DNA from: Prochlorococcus sp. AG-388-A01
GTDB lineage: Bacteria > Cyanobacteriota > Cyanobacteriia > PCC-6307 > Cyanobiaceae
Direction of reading: 5' to 3'
Assembly: GCA_003279945.1 (NCBI GenBank)
Contig: QCGK01000007.1
Span: forward strand, 1-64,000
DNA length: 64,000 bases
Part shown: positions 9,812 through 19,350 of the stretch, piece by piece
Position numbering within the stretch: the stretch's first letter is position 1
Layout: each line of letters starts with the position of its first letter
Made by a program: the position numbers and the translations under genes
Notes under the pieces: generated by a model
Database searches by the model: none
Told to the model about the DNA's origin: nothing
Seen by the model: only the letters and a program-made list of their open reading frames with translations

Positions 9812-10135
9812 TTAAAAGTTAATAATTATTCCTAGAAGGTACAAAAATGCATTTGTTAAAGAAAAAATTACTGTTAAAAGAGATGCAAAAACTGGTAATA
9901 AATAAAACCACAACTGCGAAGTTGTCATTTTTGAATCGATGGGTAGTAAATTGGTACTTTTTTTAATTCTTATTTGAAGCCAGAAAATAGATAATGGATA
10001 AACAATTCGTGAAAAAGTAATTAAAAAAGAAGATAAAATACCTTTGTTTGAATAAAGAACAAATCCTGAAAAAAAGTATAAAGACCAAACTATCATTCTT
10101 TGAATCAGTATTATCCCCTTACTTTTGCTGTACAT
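9812..10135 (-). CDS. hypothetical membrane protein
   Basis: ORF of 107 aa with several hydrophobic segments. Confidence 0.65.
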   Translation of the reverse strand: MYSKSKGIILIQRMIVWSLYFFSGFVLYSNKGILSSFLITFSRIVYPLSIFWLQIRIKKSTNLLPIDSKMTTSQLWFYLLPVFASLLTVIFSLTNAFLYLLGIIINF

Positions 10136-10154
10136 TAGTAATTAACTAATCAAT

Positions 10155-10622
10155 TTATATTATTTTAATCATTTTATATCTTTCAAAAAAAATATTATTT
10201 ATAATTACTTTTTCTTTACGAATAAGCTCCCACTCATTTTTAAGAAATAATTTATAGCTTATCAAGCTCGCTTCAGTCGAAAGAGAATTTAAACCTTCTT
10301 TTTTAGCTTCATCTTCTAATTTACGAAGTAACTTAGAACCGTAACCTTTTCTCTGATATCTAGCTTTACAATAAAATAAGGCAATTCTATTGTTTGGATA
10401 TCTTGTGGCAAAAGCAACAATTATTCCTTTTTCACTTAAGTGCCATCCTTTTCCTTTATTTATTGACTTGTCAAAATTTGGATTTACCCAAGCTTGGCTA
10501 GACCAAGCTCTTTTTTGCTCTTGACTATATATCTTTTCATCTAATGATTGAATTGAATCAAAATAAACCTTCTTTAATTCAAGTTGATCTTTAATAGTAA
10601 TTTGTCTTAAATTCATATACAA
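10155..10622 (-). CDS. GNAT family N-acetyltransferase
   Basis: ALFYCKARYQRKGYGSKLLRKLEDEAKKEGL. Confidence 0.85.
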   Translation of the reverse strand: MYMNLRQITIKDQLELKKVYFDSIQSLDEKIYSQEQKRAWSSQAWVNPNFDKSINKGKGWHLSEKGIIVAFATRYPNNRIALFYCKARYQRKGYGSKLLRKLEDEAKKEGLNSLSTEASLISYKLFLKNEWELIRKEKVIINNIFFERYKMIKII

Positions 10623-10636
10623 ATCATTTACTTAAT

Positions 10637-11317
10637 ATGCTTATTAAAAATATAGTCGCAATTGGGGGAGGGGGGTTTGGACGTTCTTTAGGATCTCTTG
10701 AAATTGAAAAATATATAATTTCTTTAATTAGTAAAAAAAGACCAAAAATTTGCTTTATTCCAACAGCATCTGGAGATAGTAGTTTGTATAAACTTAATTT
10801 TTATAGAGCATTTTCCAACCTAGATTGCATAACAAGCCATATAGATTTTTTCTCTAGAACAGAAAACTTAGAAGAGAAAGTTTTAACTCAAGATATCATT
10901 TATGTTGGCGGGGGAAATACAAAAAGTATGTTAGCAGTGTGGAAAGAATGGAATTTACATAATGTCTTAAAGAATGCTTATGAAAAAGGGATTGTAATGA
11001 GTGGTGTAAGTGCTGGAGCTATTTGTTGGTTTGAAAAAGGAATAACTGATTCCTTTGCAAATGAATTGAAAATAATCGATTGTTTAGGAATAGTTGACGG
11101 TATTGCTTGTCCTCATTTCGATGAAGAAAAAGAGAGGGAACCTTATGTTAATGATCTTATAAAAAGAGAAATTATTAGATCTTGTATTTGTATTGAAGGC
11201 AATTGTGCCTTGCATATTAAAAATGATTTTGAATATACTTCAATAGATTTTGGTAATGGTAAAAAATGTTTTAGAGTATTTAAGGAAAATAATAATTTAA
11301 AAAAAGAAATTCTTTAA
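10637..11317 (+). CDS. peptidase E (S51 family)
   Basis: IYVGGGNTKSML and MSGVSAGAICWF. Confidence 0.88.
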   Translation: MLIKNIVAIGGGGFGRSLGSLEIEKYIISLISKKRPKICFIPTASGDSSLYKLNFYRAFSNLDCITSHIDFFSRTENLEEKVLTQDIIYVGGGNTKSMLAVWKEWNLHNVLKNAYEKGIVMSGVSAGAICWFEKGITDSFANELKIIDCLGIVDGIACPHFDEEKEREPYVNDLIKREIIRSCICIEGNCALHIKNDFEYTSIDFGNGKKCFRVFKENNNLKKEIL

Positions 11318-11338
11318 AAATATTTTTATAAACTCATT

Positions 11339-11743
11339 TTAGATCTCTTCATTTTTTGAGATAGTAGTAAATTCAATCCCTTTATACTTTATAAATTCGG
11401 CAGTCCAAACTTGTTTAGACAGATTTCCGAGGTATTTCAAGAATTGTTGAGTATCGCCATCTCTTATCCATTCAGATTTAATAAATGGAAGCTCTTTCTG
11501 CATTCTTTTAGGATGCATATGAACAAGTAGTAATCCTTTATCTTCAGAAGCTCTTTTTAATGCACCTTCATCACTTCTTTGAAAAACCCTAAGTAGAAGA
11601 TTTAAAATAACTTCTTCACCTAGCTTTTTGAAATTTTCTGCATCCTCTAAGTTATCTTTTATTTCCTTTCCTCCGAGAGGCATTGCTCTAACAAGGTTTT
11701 GCTCAATTAAAGCTATTGCAATTAGATAATCTTGGCTAGCCAT
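11339..11743 (-). CDS. conserved hypothetical protein
   Basis: ORF of 134 aa. Confidence 0.7.
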   Translation of the reverse strand: MASQDYLIAIALIEQNLVRAMPLGGKEIKDNLEDAENFKKLGEEVILNLLLRVFQRSDEGALKRASEDKGLLLVHMHPKRMQKELPFIKSEWIRDGDTQQFLKYLGNLSKQVWTAEFIKYKGIEFTTISKNEEI

Positions 11744-12072
11744 ATTCTTTAAAAATACTTTTTTTTATTCTAACCTCTCGAGTTCATGAAAACCTTTTAA
11801 AGATTAATGATTTTCAAAAGGCTAAAACATAAATTAATTATTGCCTTTCAATTCTCAACTTTATTTTTTTTGAATAGGTTTTTGAATAATATAAAAAAGT
11901 TTTTTTAGTAAGATCTTTTATCTCTGGTTTTTAGATATTTCTGTTTTTATTATTTATAATGAAAATGCATAATAATCTAAAAAAAAGAAAAGTTTTTTAA
12001 TGATATTATTCCAAATTCAGAAGATGATTATTTTTATTTAAAATCACTATAAAGTTATCTCCCAGTTATTTA

Positions 12073-12118
12073 ATTAAGATTAAGAAAAACACATACCCTT
12101 AAAAATACGAATCTTAAT
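12073..12118. repeat. 9-bp inverted repeat ATTAAGATT-N28-AATCTTAAT
   Basis: read directly; 5' of the 12158 ORF. Confidence 0.55.
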
Positions 12119-12157
12119 AGAGTCATCTTTTCGTTAAAGTAATTTATAGTAAAAATT

Positions 12158-12967
12158 TTGTACCATTTGATGATCAATAATTTAAGGTTTGAATTATCAT
12201 TTAAAAATATTTCTCAATTAGAAAATAAACTTAATTTTTGCAAACTGCATAAAATAAAAAATATTAACATTCCTTGCAAGGGAGATATTAAGAAGGAATT
12301 ATTCAATTCAACTATTAAATATATATCGAAAAATTTCCAAGAATTTAACGTAACTTATCACTATAGTCTTTATCATCAATACTCTAAAAATAAAGAAAAA
12401 TCATTTCAAGATTTTTTAGATTTTATAAAAAATTCTTATTTAAATAGTAATTTTGAAATTCTTCTTGTTTCAGGTTCTCATAAGAAAAAAAATTTTGATA
12501 CTGTTGATGTCTTGAATAATATAAAAAAAGAAAAAAATTTAAAAGTTAAATTTGGTATAGCCTATAACCCATACTTGAGACAATACTATAATGAGTTTTC
12601 AGAAAGAGAAAGGTTCGATAGGAAAATATCTTCGGGATTAATAAATTCAATTTGGTTTCAATATGGAACCGATATTAAAGAGCTTCACAATGAAGTGAAT
12701 TATATTAAGAAAGCTGCCAATTTTAAAAAAATAAATCTATTTGGGAGTTTATTAATACCTTCAAAACAATTTATAGCAAGGTTTAAATTTCGTCCTTGGA
12801 GAGGTGTTTATATATCAGAGGATTATTTATATTCCTTAGAAGATTTTTATGAATTTACAAGAGATCTAGTTTGTTTTTACAAAAATAATAATATCATTCC
12901 TGTTATTGAAACTGATTTTTCATCATCAAAAAAACTTAGTTCTATTTATAGTTTCTTTAGAAAATGA
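12158..12967 (+). CDS. methylenetetrahydrofolate reductase-like protein (tentative)
   Basis: TIM-barrel-like pattern with RFKFRPWRGVYIS near the C-terminus; ATG at 12170 also possible. Confidence 0.5.
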   Translation: MYHLMINNLRFELSFKNISQLENKLNFCKLHKIKNINIPCKGDIKKELFNSTIKYISKNFQEFNVTYHYSLYHQYSKNKEKSFQDFLDFIKNSYLNSNFEILLVSGSHKKKNFDTVDVLNNIKKEKNLKVKFGIAYNPYLRQYYNEFSERERFDRKISSGLINSIWFQYGTDIKELHNEVNYIKKAANFKKINLFGSLLIPSKQFIARFKFRPWRGVYISEDYLYSLEDFYEFTRDLVCFYKNNNIIPVIETDFSSSKKLSSIYSFFRK

Positions 12968-12994
12968 AAGATTATTTCTATCAATTTTAGAGTT

Positions 12995-14158
12995 ATGAAA
13001 AATGACTATACCTACGACCTTTTAATAATAGGAGGAGGAATATCAGCTTGTGTCTTCGTTTCAAAGTTTCTTCAAAATAACATTACAAAAAAAATTGCAT
13101 TAATTGAGGTTGGTCGCGGTCTTGGAGGGAGATCAAGTACAAGAATAAGCACAAGTCATAAAGGATGGATACTAAACCATGGTGCTCCAAATTTAAATAT
13201 ACGCAACAATAAAAAAAACCTTCTATTAAAAAATTATATTGATGAATTACTTGAAAATGAACTTATTAAAATTGACGATTCAGAATTTGTTTATTTAGGT
13301 GAGGAATCTAATGTAGAAACTACAAAAAATTGTGATTTTTCTTGTGGCGATAATTACCTTTCTTCGTTTTCTAAGAGTCAATTATCTCAAAAGATAATTG
13401 AATTTTATAATCTAAAGGGTAAGATTGATTTTTATTTTGAAACTTTAATAGTTGATTTGAAGTTTCAAAATAATGAATGGAACTTTATATCAAAAAATGG
13501 AGAAGGTTTTAAATCAAAATATTTTATTTGTACAACTAATTTATTAGCTCATAAAAGGTCATTGGAAATATTAAACATAAATCAGATTCCCTTGAGAAAA
13601 GCTATTCCTCAAGATAAAGATAAGAAAATTGATTTTCTTTTAAATTGTTTATATGATCAAACATTTATACCTAGGTTAAGTTTTTTAATTTATACGGATG
13701 AAAATTACAATTATAAAGATTTTTATTTTAAAAAACAACGATATTACTATTTAAATAAAATTCAAGAGAATAAATATAAATTTGAAAGAGTTATATTTCA
13801 GCTACAAGATAATAAAAAGTTGGGAATTGTTGTTCATACAAAAAATATAGATTTTATTAATTCTTTTGTCGATTCAAATGATGAAGATTTATTTAAACAA
13901 AAAATATCTAAAAGTTTCAATGAACTCTTTAAGGGTAATTCTTCGATAAATCTATTAAATGGTAATGAGAAAATCTCTATTATGAAATGGAGAGCTTCGC
14001 AACCTTCTGGATGTGCTGTGCCATTATCTTTACAATTTAATAGAAAATTTAGGATTGGCTTTTGCGGAGATTGGTTTGAGGGAGAGGGATTTGGAAGAAT
14101 TGAAGGCTCAATTCTTAGTGCTCTAAAATTAGTGAATAAATTTAAGAGTTTAAATTAA
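12995..14158 (+). CDS. FAD-dependent oxidoreductase (renalase-like)
   Basis: DLLIIGGGISACVFVSKF (Rossmann) and GFCGDWFEGEGFGRIEGSILSA. Confidence 0.82.
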   Translation: MKNDYTYDLLIIGGGISACVFVSKFLQNNITKKIALIEVGRGLGGRSSTRISTSHKGWILNHGAPNLNIRNNKKNLLLKNYIDELLENELIKIDDSEFVYLGEESNVETTKNCDFSCGDNYLSSFSKSQLSQKIIEFYNLKGKIDFYFETLIVDLKFQNNEWNFISKNGEGFKSKYFICTTNLLAHKRSLEILNINQIPLRKAIPQDKDKKIDFLLNCLYDQTFIPRLSFLIYTDENYNYKDFYFKKQRYYYLNKIQENKYKFERVIFQLQDNKKLGIVVHTKNIDFINSFVDSNDEDLFKQKISKSFNELFKGNSSINLLNGNEKISIMKWRASQPSGCAVPLSLQFNRKFRIGFCGDWFEGEGFGRIEGSILSALKLVNKFKSLN

Positions 14159-14747
14159 AAATTTTTTTTAGTAAATCATCAATATTGGTGTTTTTTCTAA
14201 TGGTATATTCATTTATATTATTTCTTGAATATTTGTATTTATATTTCTCGTAGTAAATATCCCAAGATTTCAAGAAATCTATTTTAGCTTTTTTTTTGAC
14301 CTTTCCTCTTTCTGTTATATCTCTTTTGAGAACTCTTTTCATACATTCATTTTTATTAATTTTTAATTCTAAAAAAAAATAATTCTGATTATACAAAGTG
14401 CTTGAAAATTCTTTAGCAAAAATACCTTCAACAATTAAAAAATCAATATTTTTTCTCTCGCATAAGAAACTTTTTATTGTTTTGGTTTCGAAATTATATG
14501 AACGCTGATACTTTGATATTCCATACTTTAGAATCATATTAAAATCTTTTATAAAAAGTTTGTAATTAAAACTAATGCTTCTATCGAAATAACTTTCTAC
14601 ACATTTTGAGAGCAATAAACTAATTATTCCCGTTTTATAGTAATTGTCAGTACTTAAAACAATGCCATTTTTAATTTTTACAATTATTTGATTTGATAAG
14701 GTTGTTTTACCGCTACCAGAAGGTCCACTTATAAATATAAGATTCAT
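14142..14747 (-). CDS. P-loop kinase, uridine kinase-like
   Basis: FISGPSGSGKTTLSNQI and LIVEGIFAKEF. Confidence 0.78.
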   Translation of the reverse strand: MNLIFISGPSGSGKTTLSNQIIVKIKNGIVLSTDNYYKTGIISLLLSKCVESYFDRSISFNYKLFIKDFNMILKYGISKYQRSYNFETKTIKSFLCERKNIDFLIVEGIFAKEFSSTLYNQNYFFLELKINKNECMKRVLKRDITERGKVKKKAKIDFLKSWDIYYEKYKYKYSRNNINEYTIRKNTNIDDLLKKIFNLNS

Positions 14748-14803
14748 TTTTTATACTCTTCTCTAAATTAAGAATTTAATTCTACTATTAGTAAATAGTA
14801 ATG

Positions 14804-14843
14804 ATTTTGAAAGTAAATTTATTCTTTATTTTCAAAATTTTTT
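14804..14843 (+). terminator. terminator-like hairpin, 14-bp A/T-rich stem with one G-T pair, then T-run
   Basis: ATTTTGAAAGTAAA-tttattc-TTTATTTTCAAAAT-TTTTT. Confidence 0.6.
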
Positions 14844-14976
14844 GCGTAATATTAAAAGCTGCAATACTTTTAAGCTTGCATATATATTAAATATGTGTCT
14901 TTATATAAATGTAAATAAATTATTTTCATTCAATTATCTATAACTTTGTTATTAATTCCCACTGGAATTAGCTACA

Positions 14977-15351
14977 ATGTTTAAAATGAATAATAATTTT
15001 ATTACTTATAATATTGCAATGATTTCTAAATTTTTAAGTAAACTAAAATCGATTCTATTTAAAAGTGAAGTATCCTCTGAAACTCCTTTAAAGAAAGAAA
15101 AAAAAACTACTAAGTCTGTAAAATCTTCAAAATTAAAAACAAAAACAAAAACAAAAACAAAAACAGTTAATTCAAAGAAAAGTATTGAAAACTTAACTAC
15201 ACTTCCGGGTGTTGGGGCTAAAAGTGCTAAGGCTTTATATGAGGCGGGATATAAAACAACGAAAGCAGTTATTGCAGCAGAAGAAAAAGACCTTCTTGAG
15301 GTATCAGGAGTAGGGATAAATCTTGTTAAAAAACTTAAAAAGCTTAAATAA
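14977..15351 (+). CDS. helix-hairpin-helix protein with Lys/Thr-rich N-terminal region
   Basis: LTTLPGVGAKSAKALYEAGY and LLEVSGVGINLVKKLKKL; MISKFLSK at 15019 is a likely alternative start. Confidence 0.75.
   Translation: MFKMNNNFITYNIAMISKFLSKLKSILFKSEVSSETPLKKEKKTTKSVKSSKLKTKTKTKTKTVNSKKSIENLTTLPGVGAKSAKALYEAGYKTTKAVIAAEEKDLLEVSGVGINLVKKLKKLK
15135..15164 (+). repeat. hexanucleotide tandem repeat (aaaaac)x5 encoding (KT)n
   Basis: read directly. Confidence 0.9.
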
Positions 15352-15430
15352 TTAAATTTTCATATTTTAAATTTTATTAATAATCTTAATGCTATATTTT
15401 ATAAATTGATTTTTTAATATTTAAGAGATC

Positions 15431-15607
15431 TTATCTCCTTCTTGCTTTTCTTCTTTGTTGCAACTTTCTTTTGTATTTTTCAATAGGTGTTTCATGATGC
15501 CTAAGTCTTTTTAAATCTGCAAAAATTCCTGATTTAGACACCTGTCTTTTAAATCTTCTTAGGGCTGACTCAATTCCCTCATTCTCTCCAACTGTTACTT
15601 GTGTCAA
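15431..15607 (-). CDS. rpsU: 30S ribosomal protein S21
   Basis: [36 protein letters not shown] start at 15607 fits the family better than 15637. Confidence 0.93.
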
Positions 15608-15664
15608 AATTTTTCTAAATAATGTATATTCTAGCATCTTACAAGATTTATTTTTGTAGGAACG

Positions 15665-16150
15665 TTAATTAAAGGGTTTTTGATTTATTTTTGTTGTTTT
15701 TGCCCATTCCATAAATCCTTTTTTATCACTCTTTATATCTTCTAAGGATTCAAAATAGTACTTTTTCCAATTATCTCTAGGTAGTCCAAGAAATAACATT
15801 AAATTTAATGGATATTGATCACTATCGGAACATTTTCTGAAATCATCCCTAAATAAAAAAATATCTTTTTTAAGAGCAATTGCAATACCAAGTTCAATCA
15901 TTACTCCTTCATCTGGTGGCGTACCATTAACAATCGCAAAAATGCAATCACATTTCTTTAAATCATGAAAATTACTTTTTGCTAGTTCATATGCCCATTC
16001 ACCTTCATTCTCAATAATGTCTTTTGTCCTCTCAAAAGGTTCATAAACTTTAATATTTAAACCATTGAAGATATTAATGAATTCATATAGAAGGTTTTTA
16101 GTCTGTTTTGAAAATCCATATGGATTAGCTAAATATAATTTTTTCTTCAA
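15665..16150 (-). CDS. nucleoside 2-deoxyribosyltransferase family protein
   Basis: LYLANPYGFS and PDEGVMIELGIAIAL. Confidence 0.82.
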   Translation of the reverse strand: MKKKLYLANPYGFSKQTKNLLYEFINIFNGLNIKVYEPFERTKDIIENEGEWAYELAKSNFHDLKKCDCIFAIVNGTPPDEGVMIELGIAIALKKDIFLFRDDFRKCSDSDQYPLNLMLFLGLPRDNWKKYYFESLEDIKSDKKGFMEWAKTTKINQKPFN

Positions 16151-16542
16151 TTCAAACCTCTTTTTTTTATGAAGTCGTCACGGTCACTCTGAGAATTTAA
16201 AGTGTTTTCCCAAGGGAAAACAATCCATTCTTTTTTTTCAGAGATGTATAAAGTATTCCACCATGTAGGCTTAATTTTGCTAAATATCACAAAAAACATT
16301 GCTCCTTCAATATCTTTAAAGGTGTTTAATGTAATACCAGTTTCATAAACATCATCTACTATTAGTGAATTTTTTATTGGTTCTGAAATTAAATTTATTT
16401 TTAATTTATGGCTTAGAGCTACAGCAAGGCATAAACCTCCTCGAGGAACCCCATATATTCCAGAAAGCTTTAAAAACTTACATTTGTTAGCTATGAGCTC
16501 TACGCTCTTATCAAATTCGACCCAGGTGAAATAACTTATCAT
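16147..16542 (-). CDS. phosphoribosyltransferase family protein
   Basis: GIYGVPRGGLCLA and SLIVDDVYETG (PRPP loop). Confidence 0.8.
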   Translation of the reverse strand: MISYFTWVEFDKSVELIANKCKFLKLSGIYGVPRGGLCLAVALSHKLKINLISEPIKNSLIVDDVYETGITLNTFKDIEGAMFFVIFSKIKPTWWNTLYISEKKEWIVFPWENTLNSQSDRDDFIKKRGLN

Positions 16543-16543
16543 C

Positions 16544-16729
16544 TTAATTTTGGCTTTTTTCAGTTTTAGTAGCGAAATTTGATGCGATTACACTTAAAAG
16601 TGCTACTACCTGCTCATTTGGGCAATTAGTATTTTTTTTTAAATTTTCACATTCACTTATTATATTGGCGTAAGTATCATCAACAATCCCATTCATTTGA
16701 TCATTACTAAAGGAATATGAATTGTTCAT
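16544..16729 (-). CDS. hypothetical protein
   Basis: ORF of 61 aa directly upstream of the PRTase gene. Confidence 0.6.
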   Translation of the reverse strand: MNNSYSFSNDQMNGIVDDTYANIISECENLKKNTNCPNEQVVALLSVIASNFATKTEKSQN

Positions 16730-16803
16730 TTTTAGATACTAAATAATTATATTTTTACTTAAATAATCTAAGAAGTAAACATAATTATTAATTAAAGACA
16801 GAA

Positions 16804-17307
16804 TTATTCCCACATAGGTTCATTTATTTTTTCAATCCTAAGGGAATTTGGTATATAAGTATGTAAAGTTTCAACTTTTATAGCCCATTTTCTAGAATTA
16901 CCTTTAAGGCTTTTGCTGTTAATTAGGTTGGTTAATGAAATTCTTTTTCTAACTTTAAGAAGACCAAGACAGGTTTCCCAAGCCTCTTGATTTTTATAAA
17001 TATCTAACCAAAAATCAAAAATATTTTCCAAGAGATTGAGTGGGATATCAAAAGAAATTCCCATTGATGGTCTTCCAATTAAATAATTCTTATTTCTTAG
17101 TTCATTGATTAAATTAGTTATATTTAAATTAATAGCGAATAGAATATCTTTTGCTGAATCATTTCCAATTAATTCCTTTCTATGGCAATCTAAAAGGTTT
17201 TTATCTTCAAGAATATTTGAATCACAATTTTTGAACCCCACAATCCAAAAGCCTTCTCCATTTTTTACTCCACTAGCAAGAAATAGATATTGAGGTGAAT
17301 TCTCCAA
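16804..17307 (-). CDS. hypothetical protein
   Basis: ORF of 167 aa. Confidence 0.75.
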   Translation of the reverse strand: MENSPQYLFLASGVKNGEGFWIVGFKNCDSNILEDKNLLDCHRKELIGNDSAKDILFAINLNITNLINELRNKNYLIGRPSMGISFDIPLNLLENIFDFWLDIYKNQEAWETCLGLLKVRKRISLTNLINSKSLKGNSRKWAIKVETLHTYIPNSLRIEKINEPMWE

Positions 17308-17432
17308 AATTACAAGTCATTTATCCAGTTTTAACATTTTTTGCTGGTTATGAAAATATTTTTTTTCATACAAATTACAAAATTAATTTCTCGTAAAAAT
17401 TATTTAATTGTTAGTATTAAATTTTAAATAAA

Positions 17433-17546
17433 ATGTTTGACGCAAGAGAGCTTAAACTATTGTTTTTCGATCCTACTGATTTGATAATTAACAATATAAA
17501 TAAATACCTTAATAGCATTAAAACAATTAAATTTATTTTTTCTTAG
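17433..17546 (+). CDS. putative small protein MFDARELKLLFFDPTDLIINNINKYLNSIKTIKFIFS
   Basis: manual translation; 14-nt tail overlap with 17533-17760. Confidence 0.4.
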   Translation: MFDARELKLLFFDPTDLIINNINKYLNSIKTIKFIFS

Positions 17547-17760
17547 GGAATAACTTTCCTATTTTCTCTTTTTGCAAAGTCTCTTTTTTTGTTCTTATTT
17601 TTTTATCTTCTAATGATTCTTTATTTGTGCTTACAGCATAAATAATGTAGAAAATCATACCAGAAAATATTAATCCTAAAGAAAGTATCAATATCCCTAT
17701 AGGCTCCCTAGGACTGAAAATTTTTAGATCTAAAGTAGTAATTAGAACAATTATCATCAA
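17533..17760 (-). CDS. hypothetical membrane protein
   Basis: ORF of 75 aa, TM segments plus Lys-rich tail. Confidence 0.65.
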   Translation of the reverse strand: MMIIVLITTLDLKIFSPREPIGILILSLGLIFSGMIFYIIYAVSTNKESLEDKKIRTKKETLQKEKIGKLFPKKK

Positions 17761-17793
17761 TTAATTAAATTCTTAAAGAGCTATTATTGGAAT

Positions 17794-18015
17794 CTAATTG
17801 ATTTCTTCGTAACCAAAGAACGTAGTGGGGTCAGAATTTTTATAACCACTAGCTGCTTCCTGTTGATTCTGACTGTCAATTTTTCTTGCTTTAGCATGAA
17901 TCATGTTGAAAGGGAAAATGACAGCTCCAACAAAAAAGTGAAGTATTAAAAAATCTGAAGGGAGCCCGTTTGTCCAATCGGGAAAAAATAACAATGTCAT
18001 CAATGATTCGTACAT
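17794..18015 (-). CDS. hypothetical protein
   Basis: ORF of 73 aa. Confidence 0.65.
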   Translation of the reverse strand: MYESLMTLLFFPDWTNGLPSDFLILHFFVGAVIFPFNMIHAKARKIDSQNQQEAASGYKNSDPTTFFGYEEIN

Positions 18016-18174
18016 ATAAGTAGTCGAATAAACCTCTGACTATTATTACTGAACTTATTGCAATACTATTAATTTTTAATAAATTGAAATTTATTTTGCT
18101 TATAAGAATTAGTAAGATTCGATTGAAAAGGCAAAAAAAAACTATAATATCAATTAAGTATTGATTTATAGCCT

Positions 18175-18576
18175 TTGTTGAAATTCTTTTTGAGTTTATT
18201 TTTCTTTATAATTTACTTACTATATCCGTCTGGAGCGTTTGCTTTTGATACTTCGGATCCTAGTGTCAGTCTACTACAAAATAGAATTTCTAATAATTTC
18301 TCGAAAAAGTATTGTAATGCCATTCAAAATGGCTTTTCTAAAGATGAAGCAATGAAATCAGCTATTGTAAAAACAGAAAATATTATATCTTTTTCTTACA
18401 ATCCACAAAAAAAATGGATTGAGAAAGATGACTTGGCAAATCAAATTTCATTGCAAGTAGTAAATGATTGCGGATGGTCATTTGGATTGATTGGAAAAGA
18501 GGGCGTTAACTACTTCAAAACTTATTTTCTAGAAATTTACGAAAAAACAACTCCTGACAAAAATTTATCTGGATAG
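18175..18576 (+). CDS. hypothetical exported protein
   Basis: N-terminal signal peptide LKFFLSLFFFIIYLLYPSGAFA. Confidence 0.75.
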   Translation: MLKFFLSLFFFIIYLLYPSGAFAFDTSDPSVSLLQNRISNNFSKKYCNAIQNGFSKDEAMKSAIVKTENIISFSYNPQKKWIEKDDLANQISLQVVNDCGWSFGLIGKEGVNYFKTYFLEIYEKTTPDKNLSG

Positions 18577-18585
18577 ATTAAAATA

Positions 18586-18780
18586 ATGAATAATATTTCA
18601 GATAAATTAGTAATTACTATAATTTTTATTACTATACTTTTTGTCTTTGCTTTAATTTTTTCAGTGAAATCTCCCGAGAGAAAGGTTATAGATTCACCAA
18701 TAATGTGGAAAGATGACTACTCCAATATTGAAATTTTTAGAGGATATAAAAATGAAGTCGAAGGAAAGAGGAATTTATAA
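18586..18780 (+). CDS. hypothetical single-TM protein
   Basis: ORF of 64 aa, N-terminal TM. Confidence 0.6.
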   Translation: MNNISDKLVITIIFITILFVFALIFSVKSPERKVIDSPIMWKDDYSNIEIFRGYKNEVEGKRNL

Positions 18781-18872
18781 ATAAATACAATTTTATTTGC
18801 AATTTTAGATTGTTAAATTTAGCTTGGTAAAAAAAATTTATTAGAAATATTAATCAATTAAAGATTCATTTT

Positions 18873-19214
18873 TTAATTTAAGTGATTCAAAAGAACTGAA
18901 GCTAGTTTTAAATCATCATTAAACCATGCTCGTATTGCCATTGCCCTTCTAGGATCATAGAAAATTTGTTTTCTGTACCAACTAAGAACTTCCGAATCTG
19001 ATTTCTTACCATTACATGACAAACAACAAGGTACGCAATTACTTGTAGTGCTTATGCCTCCTTTAGACATTGGATGAAGGTGATCAAGTGATTCTGATGG
19101 TTTACCACAATAAATGCATTTATATTGAGTAAATTGATGAAGTGAATCTCTCCAACTTTTATTGCTTATCTTTGGACATAGCTGATCAAGGTAAATTGCA
19201 TCTTCTTTATGCAT
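18873..19214 (-). CDS. HNH endonuclease family protein
   Basis: CIYCGKPSESLDHLHPMSKGGISTTSNCVPCCLSCNGKKSD. Confidence 0.88.
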   Translation of the reverse strand: MHKEDAIYLDQLCPKISNKSWRDSLHQFTQYKCIYCGKPSESLDHLHPMSKGGISTTSNCVPCCLSCNGKKSDSEVLSWYRKQIFYDPRRAMAIRAWFNDDLKLASVLLNHLN

Positions 19215-19350
19215 GATATGCTTGATAATATTTTTTGATAATAACAGTTTTTATTAAACTATGATTTAAAAAGAGTAGATAAAACTCTGTAAGTAATACG
19301 TTCCATTTTAAAATAATATTTCATTATTTAAAAATCAAAATTAAGATTTA

